Positions 1 through 11,183 of a stretch of 64,000 nucleotides of DNA are shown piece after piece. The DNA is from Rhizobium cauense (GTDB lineage Bacteria > Pseudomonadota > Alphaproteobacteria > Rhizobiales > Rhizobiaceae): contig NZ_JAEUAT010000004.1 of NCBI RefSeq assembly GCF_019511525.1, forward strand, positions 124,001-188,000, given 5' to 3'. Position 1 is the stretch's first letter. Every line of letters begins with the position of its first letter. Both the position numbers and the translations under genes were made by a program. The notes under the pieces are model-generated. The model made no database searches. It was not told the origin of the DNA and worked only from the letters and a program-made list of their open reading frames with translations.

Positions 1-71
1 CGCGCCAGCTATCAGATAAAGCGGCAAAGTCCAAATTGGTACTGCGCAGTTGAAGGTGCATGAATGCCACC

Positions 72-1469
72 TCAAATGTGCAATGCGTGCCCAAGCGCCT
101 TAAGGGCAGCTTCCTGGACGGCTTCGCTACGTGTCGGGTGGGCATGGATTGTGCCCGCAAGGTCCTCCAGTCGCGCGCCCATTTCAAGTGCCAACGCAAA
201 GTCGGCGGAAAGTTCGGACACACCGACGCCGACAGCCTGCATGCCAAGAACCAGATTGGTGTCGGCGCGTGCGACGACGCGCACGAACCCTTCCTCTGAT
301 AGCATTGTCATCGCGCGACCATTGGCGCTGAAGGGAAATTGTCCGACGCGGATCGCATAGCCCTGCGCACGTGCCTCGTCGGGGGAAAGGCCAGCGGTTA
401 TGATTTCCGGATCGGTGAAGCAGATCGCAGGGATTGCACGCTTGTCCCAGGCACGTTTCTTGCCGGCGACGATTTCGGCTACCATTTCTCCCTGTGCCAT
501 GGCGCGATGGGCAAGCATCGGCTCCCCTGTTACATCGCCAATCGCATAGATGCCGCGCATCGAGGTGCGGCAGCGATCGTCGACACGCAGGTATGGTCCG
601 GTCCGGTCGAGGTCGAGGTCCTCGATTCCCGATCCCGTAGTTCGTGGCCGCCGGCCAACGGTCACAAGCAGGCGGTCAAAAGCAAGCTGCTGTTGTTGCC
701 CATCCGCGGTTTCGACCGCCAGCGCATCACCGCTGTCCGACAGCGCCTTTGCCTTCGCACCTGTCAGGACCCGTACGCCGAGTTCGCCAAGCCGACGTTG
801 CACCGGGCGCACGAGATCGCCATCATACTGCGGCAGGACCTGCTGCATCGCTTCAACGACGGTTACCTCCGAACCGAGCTTCGCGAAGGCAGTACCGAGT
901 TCGAGCCCTATATACCCGCCGCCCACGACAACGAGCTTCTTCGGCAAATCGGTCAGCGAGAGCGCCACTGTGGACGAGATGACCCGACCTCCAAAGGGCA
1001 GGGCTGCGAGTTCTACAGGTTCGGAACCGGTCGCGATAACCACGGTTTCGGCCCGAATGACCTGCAGCCCGACCTCGGTCTCCACTTCCACCGTCTTGCC
1101 GTCGCGGAAGGACGCCCGACCGTGAACTATCTTTACTCTTGCCTTCTGCAGCAGCGCAGATACGCCACCGTTCAGGCGGCCGACGATGCCGTCCTTCCAG
1201 GCGATGGTCCTCGCAAGGTCTATGGTTGTTGCCTCCACGCGAATGCCCATGGCGTTCTTGCCTGTCATCATCTGCTTCGTCGCGCCAAATTCCTCGGCGG
1301 CGTGGATGAGGGCTTTCGAGGGGATGCAGCCCACATTCAGGCACGTGCCGCCCGGCCTGTCGGCTTCAACGATGACCGTGTCGAGGCCGAGTTGCCCGGC
1401 CCTGATGGCGCAGACGTAGCCCCCCGGACCGGCACCGATAACGAGAAGCTTGCAGACAATCTCTTTCAT
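72..1469 (-). CDS. lpdV: Dihydrolipoyl dehydrogenase (E3) of the branched-chain 2-oxoacid dehydrogenase complex
   Basis: A 465-residue flavoprotein that re-oxidises the dihydrolipoyl arm of E2 and passes electrons to NAD+. The N-terminal FAD motif GAGPGG is at residues 12-17, and the redox-active CxxxxC pair is Cys43/Cys48 in GGTCLNVGCIP. A second Rossmann motif (VVGGGYIGLELG) binds NAD. The C-terminal HAHPTRSEAVQEA supplies the His-Glu catalytic pair. An upstream in-frame extension to 1550 exists, but ATG at 1469 begins directly with the conserved MKEIVCKLLVIGAGPGG and lies 5 bases after the bkdB stop, so I chose it. It is the last gene of the bkd operon. Length is normal for the family. Confidence 0.95.
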   Translation of the reverse strand: MKEIVCKLLVIGAGPGGYVCAIRAGQLGLDTVIVEADRPGGTCLNVGCIPSKALIHAAEEFGATKQMMTGKNAMGIRVEATTIDLARTIAWKDGIVGRLNGGVSALLQKARVKIVHGRASFRDGKTVEVETEVGLQVIRAETVVIATGSEPVELAALPFGGRVISSTVALSLTDLPKKLVVVGGGYIGLELGTAFAKLGSEVTVVEAMQQVLPQYDGDLVRPVQRRLGELGVRVLTGAKAKALSDSGDALAVETADGQQQQLAFDRLLVTVGRRPRTTGSGIEDLDLDRTGPYLRVDDRCRTSMRGIYAIGDVTGEPMLAHRAMAQGEMVAEIVAGKKRAWDKRAIPAICFTDPEIITAGLSPDEARAQGYAIRVGQFPFSANGRAMTMLSEEGFVRVVARADTNLVLGMQAVGVGVSELSADFALALEMGARLEDLAGTIHAHPTRSEAVQEAALKALGHALHI

Positions 1470-1474
1470 GGATC

Positions 1475-2731
1475 CTAGCCTTCGATGAAAATGAGGGCGG
1501 GGGTCTCGAGCAGAACCCGGACACGCTGGATAAAGGTGGCAGCATCCCAACCGTCGACGATGCGATGATCGAAACTCGATGAGAGGTTCATCATCTTGCG
1601 CGGTACGAACTGAGTGCCATCCCAGGCGGGGCGCACGGCGATCTTGTTTACGCCAACGATGGCGACTTCCGGATGGTTGATGACGGGCGTTGAAACGATG
1701 CCGCCCAGCGATCCCAGCGAACTGATGGTGATGGTGGAGCCGCCGAGCTCGTCACGGGTCGCGGTGCCTGCCCGCGCAGCCTCCGCAAGCCTGCCCATCT
1801 CCGCGGCGCAATCCCAAATACCCCGCGCCTCGGCATTCTTGACAACCGGCACAACCAGTCCAGCGGGCGTCTGAGCTGCAATGCCGATATGGACGGCGCC
1901 GTGGCGGGTGAGAATACCCTTGTCATCGTCGAAGGTCGCGTTGATGTTCGGTTGATCGGCAACCGCCCTTACGATGGCCCGCATCAGGAACGGCAGGACA
2001 GTCAACTTCGCCTGCTCTGGCTTCCGGTCGCGGTTCATGGTGGCCCTGAGTTCCTCCAAGGCCGTCATATCGACTTCCTCGACATAGGTGATGTGGGGGA
2101 TGCGGGACGTCGAAAGCGACATTTTTTCTGCAATGCGACGCCTGAGGCCTGTGAGTTTGACCTCTTCTGTTGACGTCTTCTTCGCCATTGCAGGCTGAAC
2201 GGACGGCAGCTCTCCACGAGCCAGGAATTGATCGACGTCTTCGCGAAGTATCCGCCCGGCAGGGCCCGATCCCTTGAGTTGCCGAAGGTCAACACCGGTT
2301 TCGCGGGCGAACAGTCGCACTGATGGCGACGCCAACGGTTTTTCGGCAGGTGCCGGAGCCTCGCGTCGTGGGGCGGGAGCAGGCTTTGGCGACTGCGTCT
2401 CTGCCGGCTGGACTGTCCGCGGTTCAGAGTCGGGTGCTGTCGAAGCGGCGGGCGCAGCAGGCGCCTCGACCCGATCGTGCGCCACATCGCCGCTCGTCTC
2501 TATGCGCACAAGTGGCGCCTTGACAGCAATCTTGTCACCAACTTCGGCACCGAGCCAGATGACGGTGCCAGTCACGGGTGACGGGATCTCGACCGTCGCC
2601 TTGTCGGTCATGACGGCGGCGATTACCATGTCTTCCTGGACAGGGTCTCCCGTCTTGACGTGCCACTCGACAAGTTCGGCCTCGGCTACACCTTCGCCGA
2701 CATCGGGCATCTTGATGACGAATTCGCCCAT
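1475..2731 (-). CDS. bkdB: Dihydrolipoamide branched-chain acyltransferase (E2)
   Basis: A 418-residue E2 core protein that transfers the branched acyl group from the lipoyl arm to CoA. The lipoyl domain spans about residues 3-78, with the lipoylated Lys44 in MTDKATVEIP. A Pro/Ala-rich linker follows at about 90-130, then a peripheral subunit-binding domain (about 134-172, SVRLFARETGVDLRQLKGSG) and the catalytic domain (about 190-418) with the active-site motif DHRIVDG (His389, Asp393). It starts 3 bases after the bkdA2 stop. One lipoyl domain and this motif order are typical of BkdB. Confidence 0.95.
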   Translation of the reverse strand: MGEFVIKMPDVGEGVAEAELVEWHVKTGDPVQEDMVIAAVMTDKATVEIPSPVTGTVIWLGAEVGDKIAVKAPLVRIETSGDVAHDRVEAPAAPAASTAPDSEPRTVQPAETQSPKPAPAPRREAPAPAEKPLASPSVRLFARETGVDLRQLKGSGPAGRILREDVDQFLARGELPSVQPAMAKKTSTEEVKLTGLRRRIAEKMSLSTSRIPHITYVEEVDMTALEELRATMNRDRKPEQAKLTVLPFLMRAIVRAVADQPNINATFDDDKGILTRHGAVHIGIAAQTPAGLVVPVVKNAEARGIWDCAAEMGRLAEAARAGTATRDELGGSTITISSLGSLGGIVSTPVINHPEVAIVGVNKIAVRPAWDGTQFVPRKMMNLSSSFDHRIVDGWDAATFIQRVRVLLETPALIFIEG

Positions 2732-2734
2732 GTG

Positions 2735-3748
2735 TCAGGCCTCCATGACTTCGGCAAGTGCCCGCCCGACCCGTCCGGGGCCGGGAAAGTAGTCCCATTC
2801 CTGGGCATGGGGATAGGGTGTGTCCCAACCGGCGACGCGCATGACGGGCGCTTCAAGATGATAGAAGCAGTGCTCTTGCACGAGCGACACGATCTCTGCG
2901 CCGAAACCTGACGTTAGCGTCGCCTCATGGACAACAACGCAGCGTCCGGTCTTGTTCACGGATTGGACGATGGTATCGAGATCAAGTGGCAACAGGCTGC
3001 GCAGATCGATCACCTCGGCATCGATTCCGGAATCTTCCGCGGCTGCAAGCGCCACATGGACCATGGTTCCGTAGGCAATCACGGTCACCGCTGCCCCCGA
3101 CCGTCGGACCTCGGCTTTGCCGATCGGAATTGAATAGTGTCCGTCTGGAACCTCACCGAGGTCATGTTTCGACCAGGGGGTGACCGGACGTTCGTGATGC
3201 CCGTCGAACGGGCCGTTGTAAAGCCGCTTCGGCTCGAGGAACATCACCGGATCCGGATCTTCGATTGCCGAAATCAGTAGTCCTTTCGCGTCATAGGGAT
3301 TGGAGGGCACGACGACCTTCAGGCCGCAGACATGGGTGAAGAGCGCTTCAGGACTCTGGCTATGTGTCTGGCCGCCGAAGATGCCGCCGCCAGTTGGCAT
3401 TCGCAGCACGATCGGGCACGTAAAGTCGCCGTTGGAACGATAGCGGATGCGTGCCGCCTCCTGCGTGATCTGATCGTAGGCCGGATACATGTAGTCGGCG
3501 AACTGGATCTCGACGCACGGCTTCAGTCCATAGGCGGCCATGCCAATCGCAGTACCGACAATGCCGGATTCGCTGATCGGCGTGTCGAAGCAGCGTGTCT
3601 TGCCGTATTTTGCCTGCAACCCTTGCGTACACCGAAACACGCCACCGAAGTAGCCAACGTCTTCACCAAACACGACCACATTGTCGTCGCGGGCCATCGA
3701 AACGTCCATGGCGCTACGCACCGCTTCAATCATCGTCATCCTGGCCAT
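2735..3748 (-). CDS. bkdA2: Branched-chain 2-oxoacid dehydrogenase E1 beta subunit
   Basis: A 337-residue transketolase-like beta subunit that completes the thiamine diphosphate site of E1. It begins MARMTMIEAVRSAM and has the family blocks GEDVGYFGGVF, TPISESGIVGTAIGMA and the C-terminal transketolase domain ending HAQEWDYFPGPGRVG. A longer reading to 3943 would run back inside bkdA1. ATG at 3748 lies one base beyond the bkdA1 stop and matches the family N-terminus, so it is preferred. It is coupled to bkdA1 upstream and bkdB downstream. Confidence 0.95.
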   Translation of the reverse strand: MARMTMIEAVRSAMDVSMARDDNVVVFGEDVGYFGGVFRCTQGLQAKYGKTRCFDTPISESGIVGTAIGMAAYGLKPCVEIQFADYMYPAYDQITQEAARIRYRSNGDFTCPIVLRMPTGGGIFGGQTHSQSPEALFTHVCGLKVVVPSNPYDAKGLLISAIEDPDPVMFLEPKRLYNGPFDGHHERPVTPWSKHDLGEVPDGHYSIPIGKAEVRRSGAAVTVIAYGTMVHVALAAAEDSGIDAEVIDLRSLLPLDLDTIVQSVNKTGRCVVVHEATLTSGFGAEIVSLVQEHCFYHLEAPVMRVAGWDTPYPHAQEWDYFPGPGRVGRALAEVMEA

Positions 3749-3749
3749 G

Positions 3750-5021
<1,272 letters not shown>

Positions 5022-5050
5022 TTAAGAAGCGGCCGTCGCAAGTCTTGTTC

Positions 5051-6178
5051 TTATAGGTTGCGTGCGATCACCATTCTCTGCACGTCGCTTGTTCCTTCGT
5101 AGATCTGGCAAATGCGGACATCCCTGTAGATCCGCTCGACCGGATAGTCGGCCATGTAGCCATAGCCCCCATGGATCTGGATCGCATCCGAGCAGACCCG
5201 CTCTGCCATCTCGGACGAAAACAGCTTCGCCATTGAGGCCTCTGAAAGGCATGGCAGTCCACTGTCGCGCAGCGCCGCAGCGTGAAAGACGAGTTGGCGG
5301 GCCGCCTCGATCTGGGTTGCCATGTCGGCAAGACGGAAGGCAACGGCCTGATGCTCTATGATCGCCTTGCCAAAAGCCGTGCGTTCACGCGCATATTCGC
5401 GCGCGGCCTCGAAAGCCGCGCGTGCCATGCCGACCGCCTGGGCGCCGATGCCGATGCGGCCTCCCTCGAGATTCGCCAACGCAATCCGATACCCTTCGCC
5501 CTCTGCTCCCAACCTCAAATCGACTGGGATTCGCATATTGCTAAAGGCAATTTGGCACGTGTCGGTCGAATGAAGGCCAAGCTTTTCTTCGACGCGGATC
5601 ACTTCGTAACCCGGGGTGTCGGTCGGGATGATGAAAGCGCTGATCCCCTTCTTGCCGGCCTCGGGATCGGTGACGGCAAAGACGATGATCATCTGACCGT
5701 TCTTGCCTGAGGTGATGAACTGCTTGGCACCATCGAGGACGTAGTGATCGCCATCTAAGCGTGCGCGAGTACGCAGATTGGATGCCTCCGAACCGGCTTG
5801 CGGTTCCGTCAGCGCAAAGCCACCGATCCACTCGCCACTCGCGAGCTTCGGTAGGAAGCGCTCTTTCTGGTCCGGGGTTCCAAACTTCAAAATTGGTACG
5901 CACGCGACCGAGCTATGCACGCTCATGATGGTGGAACAGGGGCCGTCGCCAGAGGCTATCTCCTCCAGCGCGGCCGCATAGGCGACGGTGCCCGTGTCGG
6001 AACCGCCATATTCTTCCGGAACGAGCATGCCGAGCAAACCCAGTTTGCCCATCTCGTTGAGCTCCTCGCGCGGGAACGTGTGATCGCGGTCACGCGCTGC
6101 CGCACCCGGGGCGAGCCGCTCGTGAGCAAAATCGCGCGCGAGATCGCGAATCTGTTGCTGTAGTTCGGAAAGGATCAT
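5051..6178 (-). CDS. Acyl-CoA dehydrogenase, short/branched-chain type
   Basis: A 375-residue FAD enzyme expected to oxidise 2-methylbutyryl-CoA, isobutyryl-CoA or isovaleryl-CoA made by the neighbouring Bkd complex. The three ACAD domains are present: alpha-helical N-terminus, beta domain with [19 protein letters not shown], and C-terminal helical domain with [18 protein letters not shown]. The catalytic base is the Glu of [11 protein letters not shown] near the C-terminus. ATG at 6178 follows a strong GGGAGGAG ribosome site (complement of about 6183-6190); the upstream extension lacks family similarity. The exact chain specificity cannot be fixed from sequence alone. Confidence 0.9.
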   Translation of the reverse strand: MILSELQQQIRDLARDFAHERLAPGAAARDRDHTFPREELNEMGKLGLLGMLVPEEYGGSDTGTVAYAAALEEIASGDGPCSTIMSVHSSVACVPILKFGTPDQKERFLPKLASGEWIGGFALTEPQAGSEASNLRTRARLDGDHYVLDGAKQFITSGKNGQMIIVFAVTDPEAGKKGISAFIIPTDTPGYEVIRVEEKLGLHSTDTCQIAFSNMRIPVDLRLGAEGEGYRIALANLEGGRIGIGAQAVGMARAAFEAAREYARERTAFGKAIIEHQAVAFRLADMATQIEAARQLVFHAAALRDSGLPCLSEASMAKLFSSEMAERVCSDAIQIHGGYGYMADYPVERIYRDVRICQIYEGTSDVQRMVIARNL

Positions 6179-6200
6179 GTTTGTCTCCTCCCTGCCTACC

Positions 6201-7388
6201 CTAGTTACGCTCGATCGCGACGGCGGTTGCTTCGCCACCGCCAATGCACAAGGCTGCCATGCCCCGCTTGAGGTCATAGCGCTCGAGTGCGGCAAGCAGT
6301 GTCACGAGGATGCGCGCTCCGGACGCACCGATCGGATGGCCAAGTGCGCAGGCGCCACCGTGCACATTGACTTTTTCATCGGCAAGTCCGAGATCGCGCA
6401 TTGCCGCCATGGCGACGACCGCAAATGCTTCGTTGATCTCGAAGAGATCGACATCCTCGAGCCGCCAGCCGGTGCGATCGGAGAGGGTCCGCAAGGCGCC
6501 GATTGGAGCCGTTGCAAAGAGGCTAGGCGCCTGTGAGTGCGTAGCATGGCCGCGGATTGTTGCAAGCGGCTGCAGTCCCCTGCGTTCAGCTTCGGAACGG
6601 CGCATCAGCACCAGGGCGGCTGCACCGTCAGAAATCGAGCTGGAGTTTGCAGCAGTTACCGTGCCGCCTTCGCGGAAGGCGGGTTTTAGGAGCGGGATCT
6701 TGTCGAGCTTCGCCTTCCCCGGCTGCTCATCGCGGCTGACGGTCCTTTCAGCCTTTCCTGACGTGACTGTGACCGGCGTGATCTCGGCGTCGAAATAGCC
6801 GGAATCAATGGCTTTTTGAGCGCGTGAGAGCGAGGTCACGGCATAGCGATCCTGTGCTTCGCGCGTGAACTGGTATGCTTCAGCACAGTCCTCGGCAAAG
6901 GTGCCCATCAGACGTCCCTTGTCATAAGCATCCTCCAGCCCGTCGAGGAACATATGATCGATGACGCGTCCGTGGCCGAGCCTGTAACCACCACGAGCAC
7001 GATCAAGGAGATAGGGCGCATTGGTCATGCTTTCCATTCCACCTGCCACGCCAACGCTGGCGCTTCCTGCGGCGAGAAGATCATGGGTCAGCATCACCGC
7101 CTTCATGCCGGAACCGCACATCTTGTTGACGGTGGTGGCGCCGGTGGAAAAGGGAAGACCGGCACCGATCGTCGCCTGCCGCGCGGGGGCCTGCCCCTGG
7201 CCGGCAGGCAGGACGCAGCCAAAGACGACCTCGTCGACCACATCCGGCTTCAATCGAGCGCGCTGAAGCGCCGCGCGAATGGCCGTCGCGCCAAGGTCAG
7301 GTGCTGTCGCCGCCGCGAGCTCACCTTGAAAGCTGCCGATTGGGGTGCGGGCGGTGCCGACGATGACGACAGGGTCCTGCAATGCCAT
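6201..7388 (-). CDS. Acetyl-CoA acetyltransferase (thiolase II)
   Basis: A 395-residue degradative-type thiolase. The nucleophile is Cys91 in [11 protein letters not shown], with His351 in [16 protein letters not shown] and Cys381 in CIGGGEATA completing the triad. In this operon the likely substrate is 2-methylacetoacetyl-CoA (isoleucine branch) or acetoacetyl-CoA (leucine branch), giving acetyl-CoA plus propionyl-CoA or acetyl-CoA. It lies 25 bases after the SDR gene and 22 bases before the acyl-CoA dehydrogenase gene. Confidence 0.92.
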   Translation of the reverse strand: MALQDPVVIVGTARTPIGSFQGELAAATAPDLGATAIRAALQRARLKPDVVDEVVFGCVLPAGQGQAPARQATIGAGLPFSTGATTVNKMCGSGMKAVMLTHDLLAAGSASVGVAGGMESMTNAPYLLDRARGGYRLGHGRVIDHMFLDGLEDAYDKGRLMGTFAEDCAEAYQFTREAQDRYAVTSLSRAQKAIDSGYFDAEITPVTVTSGKAERTVSRDEQPGKAKLDKIPLLKPAFREGGTVTAANSSSISDGAAALVLMRRSEAERRGLQPLATIRGHATHSQAPSLFATAPIGALRTLSDRTGWRLEDVDLFEINEAFAVVAMAAMRDLGLADEKVNVHGGACALGHPIGASGARILVTLLAALERYDLKRGMAALCIGGGEATAVAIERN

Positions 7389-7413
7389 GTATCAAGCCTC
7401 CTTGGCCGAATGA

Positions 7414-8181
7414 TCAGCGCGCACTCATGCGCAGCGCGCCGTCGAGGCGAACGACTTCGCCGTTCAACATGCTGTTCTCACAGATATGGCGCACCAGCGC
7501 GGCAAATTCCGCAGGTCGGCCAAGTCGGGGCGGGAAGGGCACGCTCTTGCCAAGCGCTTCCTGGACTTCATGCGGCATGCCCGCCATCATCGGGGTTTCG
7601 AAGATACCCGGCGCGATAGACACGACCCGAATGCCGTGGCGGGCAAGCTCGCGCGCGATCGGAAGTGTCATCGAGGCAATGCCACCTTTGGACGCCGCGT
7701 AGGCTGCCTGTCCGATTTGCCCATCGAAAGCTGCGATGGAGGCGGTGTTGATGATGACACCGCGCTCGCCTTCGCTGTCGGGCTGTTGCTGCATGATTAC
7801 CGCCGCCGCTAGACGGATCATGTTGAAGGTGCCGACGAGGTTGATAGTGATTGTCCGCACGAAGCTGTCTAGGCCGTGCGGTCCGTCACGGCCGATAATC
7901 TTCTCGCCAGGCGCCACACCAGCGCAATTGACCAGGCCACTCAGGCCGCCAAAGGTGGCCAGCGCAGTCGCCACCGCCTCGGCTCCGTCCTCTGCACTGG
8001 TTACGTCGGTCCTGACGTAGCAGGCATCCTCGCCAAGCTCAGTGGCGATTGCCGCCCCGGCTGCCTCGTTAAGGTCCGCAATGACAACGCGCGCGCCATT
8101 TTCACTGAGCATGCGTGCAGTTGCGGCACCGAGGCCCGACCCGCCACCGGTGACGATAAAGGTTCCTTCACGGATCAGCAT
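7414..8181 (-). CDS. SDR dehydrogenase, 3-hydroxyacyl-CoA (HSD10-like) type
   Basis: A 255-residue short-chain dehydrogenase. It has the nucleotide motif [10 protein letters not shown] (residues 11-20), NCAGVAPG (85-92), catalytic Ser148, and Tyr161/Lys165 in [10 protein letters not shown]. The sequence around [21 protein letters not shown] resembles 17-beta-HSD10 / 2-methyl-3-hydroxybutyryl-CoA dehydrogenases, which fits the isoleucine pathway here. It is the first gene of the bkd operon. ATG at 8181 is chosen because it begins at the conserved beta strand; an upstream in-frame ATG at 8226 lies in the divergent promoter region. An enoyl-CoA hydratase for the preceding step is not in the window. 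Confidence 0.88.
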   Translation of the reverse strand: MLIREGTFIVTGGGSGLGAATARMLSENGARVVIADLNEAAGAAIATELGEDACYVRTDVTSAEDGAEAVATALATFGGLSGLVNCAGVAPGEKIIGRDGPHGLDSFVRTITINLVGTFNMIRLAAAVIMQQQPDSEGERGVIINTASIAAFDGQIGQAAYAASKGGIASMTLPIARELARHGIRVVSIAPGIFETPMMAGMPHEVQEALGKSVPFPPRLGRPAEFAALVRHICENSMLNGEVVRLDGALRMSAR

Positions 8182-8334
8182 CGGTCTGCTCCCATCACCT
8201 TGCCATCGTCTCTCGGGCCGCACCATCCTCCCGGCACGATCCCAAGCGCATAGATTCTATTCCGTCGTCGTATTGCAAGCGATGACTAAAGTGCTGCATT
8301 ATTTCGGACAGTTTTGCCATAGGTGGAGGAGTTC
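8182..8334. promoter_or_regulatory. Divergent promoter region between the bkd operon and the AraC-type regulator
   Basis: This is a 153-base spacer between two outward-facing genes and the only place from which both can be transcribed. It is less G+C rich than its surroundings near 8255-8315 (attctattccgtcg, gcattatttcggac). I cannot assign -35/-10 boxes or the operator with confidence. Confidence 0.5.
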
Positions 8335-9342
8335 GTGGCGGAGATTGAAAGGCGCATGATCGCGCCGGCATTCGTCGAGGAGGCGCTGGACAGTCTGCGG
8401 CGGATGGGCCGCCCGACAGAACCGCTGCTTTCGTCACTGGGGCTGCCGCCCGTCGTCAATCAACCGGTGTCGGCAGAGAGCTATGGCGCTCTCTGGCTCG
8501 CAATCGCGAGCGAGCTCGACGACGAATTCTTCGGCATGGGGGGGCGGCCGATGCGTAGTGGTAGCTTCACGCTGCTTTGCCATTGCATCCTGCATGCGCC
8601 GACACTCGGCCATGCGTTGCGCCGGGCATTGCGTTTCCTTGATGTTGTGCTTGACGATCCTCGCGGCCGGCTTGTCGTCAGGGACGGGCTTGCCCAGATC
8701 GAGCTCGCGGATGCCGGCGGACCGCGTTCAGCTTTCGCCTATCGCACATATTGGATACTCATTCATGGAATAGCCTGCTGGCTTGTCGGAAGGCGCATTC
8801 CGATCCGGCTGGTGGATTTCCGCTGTAGCGAACCGAAGCAGGGGGCCGACTACAGGCTCTTTTTTGGTGCGCCGGTCAGGTTCGCGCAGCCAATCAGTCG
8901 CCTGGGTTTCGACAGCGCAATGCTTGATCTGCCAGTCATGCGCACTGAGCAGGCACTGAAGCAGTTCCTGCGGGGGGCGCCGGCCAATATCCTGGTACGC
9001 TATCGCTATGATGCGGGACTTGCTTCCAGTGTCCGACGGCGACTGGACAAGGTCCCTCCATCCGCGTGGAAGACCTTCTCCGATCTCGCGCTCGAAATGC
9101 GTATGCCGCCGTCGACCCTTCGTCATCGGCTGCGCGACGAGGGGCAGAGCTACGCTGGGATCAAGGACGATATACGTCGTGATATTGCCGTCGATCTGCT
9201 CCTCAACACGTTCAAGACGACGGGCGATATCGCGAGCCAACTCGGCTATTCAGAGCCCAGCGCCTTTTTCCGCGCCTTCCGCAAGTGGATGTCCAAAAGC
9301 CCAGACGCGTTCCGACGCGAGGGGCGTGGCGCTTCCGGCTAG
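8335..9342 (+). CDS. AraC-family transcriptional regulator with an AraC_binding_2/'arabinose-binding' N-terminal domain
   Basis: A 335-residue regulator. The N-terminal ~200 residues are of the OruR/ArgR-like AraC subclass (repeated PRSAFAYRTYWILIHG and RLFFGAPVRFAQPIS blocks). The C-terminal AraC DNA-binding domain carries two helix-turn-helices, ending IASQLGYSEPSAFFRAFRKW. GTG at 8335 is preferred over GTG at 8323 because GGAGG at 8325-8329 then sits 5 bases upstream. It is divergent from the bkd operon and probably activates it in response to a branched-chain metabolite; the effector is unknown. Confidence 0.85.
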   Translation: MAEIERRMIAPAFVEEALDSLRRMGRPTEPLLSSLGLPPVVNQPVSAESYGALWLAIASELDDEFFGMGGRPMRSGSFTLLCHCILHAPTLGHALRRALRFLDVVLDDPRGRLVVRDGLAQIELADAGGPRSAFAYRTYWILIHGIACWLVGRRIPIRLVDFRCSEPKQGADYRLFFGAPVRFAQPISRLGFDSAMLDLPVMRTEQALKQFLRGAPANILVRYRYDAGLASSVRRRLDKVPPSAWKTFSDLALEMRMPPSTLRHRLRDEGQSYAGIKDDIRRDIAVDLLLNTFKTTGDIASQLGYSEPSAFFRAFRKWMSKSPDAFRREGRGASG

Positions 9343-9667
9343 GGTAGACATAACATACGGAATATGCGTAACTTCTTTCGGGTTTAGCTCCCTGATTTAC
9401 CTGAAAAATTTGAAAGTCTTTCGCTCGCGGCATGGAAATACCCGGCTGGCGATAGTATTCTAATCGGCGCACAATTCCCCTGCCGAATATAAGGCGGCTA
9501 TTGCTTCGGGACGAAGCCTGGCCGTTGCCTGATCGAGACGATCGCAGTCATCGAAGGGTCGCCAGAAATGGTGTTTGCAAATCGGCCAATGCAATGGCCG
9601 GGCGGCCGGAGGAGCTGCTCGGCTCGTGTCATTCGGTCGCGCCGAGCGCGTCGCCAAGGGAGGAAAT
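9343..9667. other. 325-base gap upstream of the NCS2 permease
   Basis: No convincing coding frame. It carries a 17-base element at 9403-9419 that recurs, with one mismatch, in the puuE/uraH divergent promoter. Downstream is a short dyad-like stretch gatagtattctaatc (about 9450-9464). The rest to 9660 is G+C rich. I expect the permease promoter and 5' leader here, but see no recognisable riboswitch fold. Confidence 0.5.
9403..9419 (+). promoter_or_regulatory. Putative purine-regulon operator, copy 1
   Basis: The sequence GAAAAATTTGAAAGTCT matches 14188-14204 at 16 of 17 positions in the same orientation. Both copies lie upstream of purine catabolism genes. This copy is about 250 bases upstream of the NCS2 permease start. 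The binding protein is unknown and no regulator gene of the island is obvious. Confidence 0.45.
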
Positions 9668-10960
9668 ATGTTTGAACGGCTCTTCAAGCTAAGTGAGTAC
9701 AATACGACGGTCCGCACCGAACTGGTGGCCGGCCTCACGACATTTCTCACGATGTCGTACATCATCTTCGTGAACCCCGACATTCTGTCGACGACAGGCA
9801 TGAATCGTGACGCGATTTTTGTCGCAACCTGTATTGCTGCGGCGCTCGGTTCCGGGATTATGGCCTTTGTCGCGAACTGGCCTATTGGCATGGCGCCGGG
9901 TATGGGCCTCAATGCCTTCTTTGCCTTCACCGTCGTTGCCGCTCTCGGTTTCACCTGGCAACAGGCGCTTGGTGCAGTATTCATCTCAGGCCTGATTTTC
10001 GTCTTTCTCACGGTTACGGGAATCCGGAGCTGGCTCATCCAAGGCATTCCGCATTCGTTGCGCAGTGCGATTGCAGCCGGTATCGGACTCTTCCTGGGGA
10101 TCATTGCGCTCAAGAATGCAGGGATCGTGGTGGACAATCCGGCAACGCTGGTTGGCCTTGGCGATCTCAAGCAAACGGGTCCGTTGCTCGCTATCTTCGG
10201 CTTCTTCGTGATTGCGGTACTCGATGCGTTGCGGGTCCGTGGTGCTATCCTGATCGGCATTCTTGCTGTTACCGTGCTGTCGTGGATCTTCGGAGTGAGC
10301 ACCTTCCAGGGCATCGTGTCGGCGCCACCGAGCATGGCCCCTACCTTTCTCCAGCTCGACATTGTCGGCGCCCTTCATGGCGGCCTCATCCATGTCATTC
10401 TTGTTTTTGTCCTCGTGGAAGTCTTTGATGCGACCGGCACGCTGATCGGTGTCGCCAAGCGCGCCAATCTCATCCAGGAAGGCAAGCCCAGCAATCTGGG
10501 GCGCGCCCTACTCGCCGACAGCACGGCAATCGTGGCTGGTTCGCTGATGGGGACGAGCAGCACGACGGCCTATGTCGAAAGCGCTTCTGGGGTTCAGGCG
10601 GGGGGGCGCACCGGATTGACCGCGATGGTGGTTGCCGTGCTCTTCATGGCGTCGCTGTTCATCTCGCCGCTTGCCGCTTCCGTTCCGACCTACGCGACTG
10701 CGCCGGCACTCCTTTATGTCGCCGGTCTCATGATGCGCGAATTGACGGAAGTGGAGTGGGACGACCTGACAGAAGCGGCACCCGCAGCCCTGACAGCGTT
10801 GGCGATGCCATTTACTTACTCGATCGCCAATGGTCTTGCCTTCGGCTTTATCAGCTTTGTCGTGATGAAGGTGTGCACTGGTAAGTGGAACATCATCCAC
10901 CCCGCCACGCAAATCGTTGCCGCCCTGTTCGTCATCCGCTTCGCGTTCTTCGCGAACTAG
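9668..10960 (+). CDS. NCS2 family purine permease (AzgA-like: adenine/guanine/hypoxanthine)
   Basis: A 430-residue inner-membrane proton symporter for purine bases. It begins MFERLFKLSEYNTTVRTELVAG; the family signature TFLTMSYIIFVNP comes next, then about 12 hydrophobic segments and the motif GMGLNAFFAFTVV. The segment STTAYVESASGVQAGGRTGLTA (substrate-site helix pair) is AzgA-type. ATG at 9668 follows AAGGGAGGAAAT; an upstream in-frame ATG at 9575 gives a non-conserved extension. It stands alone before a strong terminator, and its location next to allA/alc/puuE points to supply of purines for catabolism. Confidence 0.9.
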   Translation: MFERLFKLSEYNTTVRTELVAGLTTFLTMSYIIFVNPDILSTTGMNRDAIFVATCIAAALGSGIMAFVANWPIGMAPGMGLNAFFAFTVVAALGFTWQQALGAVFISGLIFVFLTVTGIRSWLIQGIPHSLRSAIAAGIGLFLGIIALKNAGIVVDNPATLVGLGDLKQTGPLLAIFGFFVIAVLDALRVRGAILIGILAVTVLSWIFGVSTFQGIVSAPPSMAPTFLQLDIVGALHGGLIHVILVFVLVEVFDATGTLIGVAKRANLIQEGKPSNLGRALLADSTAIVAGSLMGTSSTTAYVESASGVQAGGRTGLTAMVVAVLFMASLFISPLAASVPTYATAPALLYVAGLMMRELTEVEWDDLTEAAPAALTALAMPFTYSIANGLAFGFISFVVMKVCTGKWNIIHPATQIVAALFVIRFAFFAN

Positions 10961-10984
10961 GTGTACGACAATCCTCTCAGCTTG

Positions 10985-11018
10985 ATGGGGTTGCCTTGCG
11001 CAACCCCATTTCTTGTTG
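10985..11018 (+). terminator. Rho-independent terminator of the NCS2 permease
   Basis: A perfect 10-base stem, ATGGGGTTGC pairing with GCAACCCCAT, around a 5-base loop and followed by TTTCTTGTT. It begins 25 bases after the permease stop codon. Confidence 0.85.
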
Positions 11019-11136
11019 GGAAAGGTCACCGAATTGCTGCAAGCAAAGCTGCCGTAGGTCGTCCGTCATTCGATTGGGTAATGTTATGCGCAGAGCTTGC
11101 CCAATCACTACACGCAGACGAGTTGGCGAACGACAA

Positions 11137-11160
11137 AAGGCCGGCTGATAGGCCGGCCTT
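11137..11160 (-). terminator. Rho-independent terminator of the puuE-alc-allA operon
   Basis: A 9-base perfect stem AAGGCCGGC / GCCGGCCTT with a 6-base loop. Read on the minus strand it is followed by TTGTCG after a run of T (CCTTTTG). It lies 24 bases downstream of the allA stop. Confidence 0.75.
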
Positions 11161-11183
11161 CATAGGTGGAGTGGAATTGAAAA

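Noticed and set aside
1..71. Left edge examined for a partial gene
   Set aside because: No frame in these 71 bases shows features of a coding sequence.
339..1478. Long plus-strand frame (about 380 codons) opposite lpdV
   Set aside because: It is antisense to a gene with all dihydrolipoyl dehydrogenase motifs, and its product has no recognisable domain; it arises from G+C-rich codon bias.
9460..10362. 300-codon minus-strand frame across the NCS2 permease
   Set aside because: Antisense to a gene with strong membrane-protein and family signatures.
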